From: Pseudoalteromonas denitrificans DSM 6059
GTDB lineage: Bacteria; Pseudomonadota; Gammaproteobacteria; Enterobacterales; Alteromonadaceae
Length of the DNA stretch: 35,798 nt
Assembly (NCBI RefSeq): GCF_900112265.1
Contig: NZ_FOLO01000011.1
Span: forward strand, 86,265-122,062
Direction: 5' to 3'
In this document: positions 35,716 through 35,798 of the stretch, piece after piece
Layout of the letters: each line of letters starts with the position of its first letter
Numbering within the stretch: position 1 is the stretch's first letter
Program-made: the position numbers and the translations under genes
Notes under the pieces: model-generated
The model's database searches: none
What the model was told of the DNA's origin: nothing
Seen by the model: only the letters and a program-made list of their open reading frames with translations

Positions 35716-35798
35716 AATTCTTTTCATCTTGCTTTGTTCTTGTTTTTGTCTTTAATAATTCGGTCTGCTGATACAGATTTCGTAAAAATCTTCTACTT
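35716..35798 (-). other. 23S-5S intergenic spacer (partial)
   Basis: The 83 bases to the window edge are A/T-rich and lie directly upstream of 5S on the minus strand. No tRNA is visible in them. The 23S gene should start beyond the edge. Confidence 0.6.

Noticed and set aside
35571..35771. A 66-codon plus-strand ORF at the window end
   Set aside because: It overlaps 5S rRNA and the terminator on the other strand.

Overview
The window is chromosomal DNA from an AT-rich marine-type gammaproteobacterium, most likely Alteromonadales (Pseudoalteromonas/Colwellia/Thalassotalea-like). This is inferred from protein flavour and from conserved blocks: rplM-rpsI-petABC-sspAB; rsmI | lpoA-yraN-diaA-dolP; polA near elbB and a cytochrome c5 gene; and a thiC-thiO-thiS-thiG operon behind a TPP riboswitch. 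I see no transposase, integrase, phage gene, CRISPR array or toxin-antitoxin pair. Most of the window is core genome.

Layout. (1) 112-4642, minus: thiamine operon thiC, thiO, thiS, thiG, led by a TPP riboswitch at 4524-4642. ThiO makes the thiazole precursor imine by oxidising glycine. (2) 4830-6559: a HslJ/META lipoprotein, a hotdog thioesterase, tRNA-Ile(CAT) and a small membrane protein. (3) 6717-10679, minus: a 1320-aa secreted lipoprotein with cadherin-like and six PKD-type repeats and a C-terminal YHYH domain, followed by a strong terminator. (4) 10787-13342: an acetaldehyde-type aldehyde dehydrogenase divergent from an AraC-family regulator. (5) 13449-17792: polA with DnaA-box-like sites upstream, then elbB and cytochrome c5. 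(6) 17942-22439: a GAF-GAF-GGDEF protein with a degenerate EAL tail, convergent with an unrecognised 615-aa protein. (7) 22621-23042, minus: rnpB with promoter and terminator. (8) 23132-27533: rsmI divergent from lpoA, yraN, diaA and dolP (cell-wall synthesis, envelope integrity, replication timing). (9) 27593-32650, minus: sspB, sspA, the cytochrome bc1 genes petC, petB, petA, then rpsI and rplM. (10) 33248-35485: an orphan GspE/PilB-type ATPase with an N-terminal GAF domain. (11) 35599-35798, minus: 5S rRNA and the end of an rRNA operon whose 23S lies beyond the window.

Themes. Respiration (bc1, c5), envelope biogenesis (LpoA, DolP, several lipoproteins), replication (PolA, DiaA) and small-molecule sensing (GAF-GGDEF, GAF-GspE, TPP riboswitch) are mixed in a normal housekeeping layout. 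I did not find a clear new defence, mobile or biosynthetic system. The least explained items are the YHYH/PKD lipoprotein with recently duplicated repeats, the GGDEF protein with a dead EAL tail, the GAF-fused GspE ATPase, the 615-aa orphan, and an unassigned minus-strand element with tandem hairpins and a Phe/Tyr-rich mini-ORF at 32900-33052.
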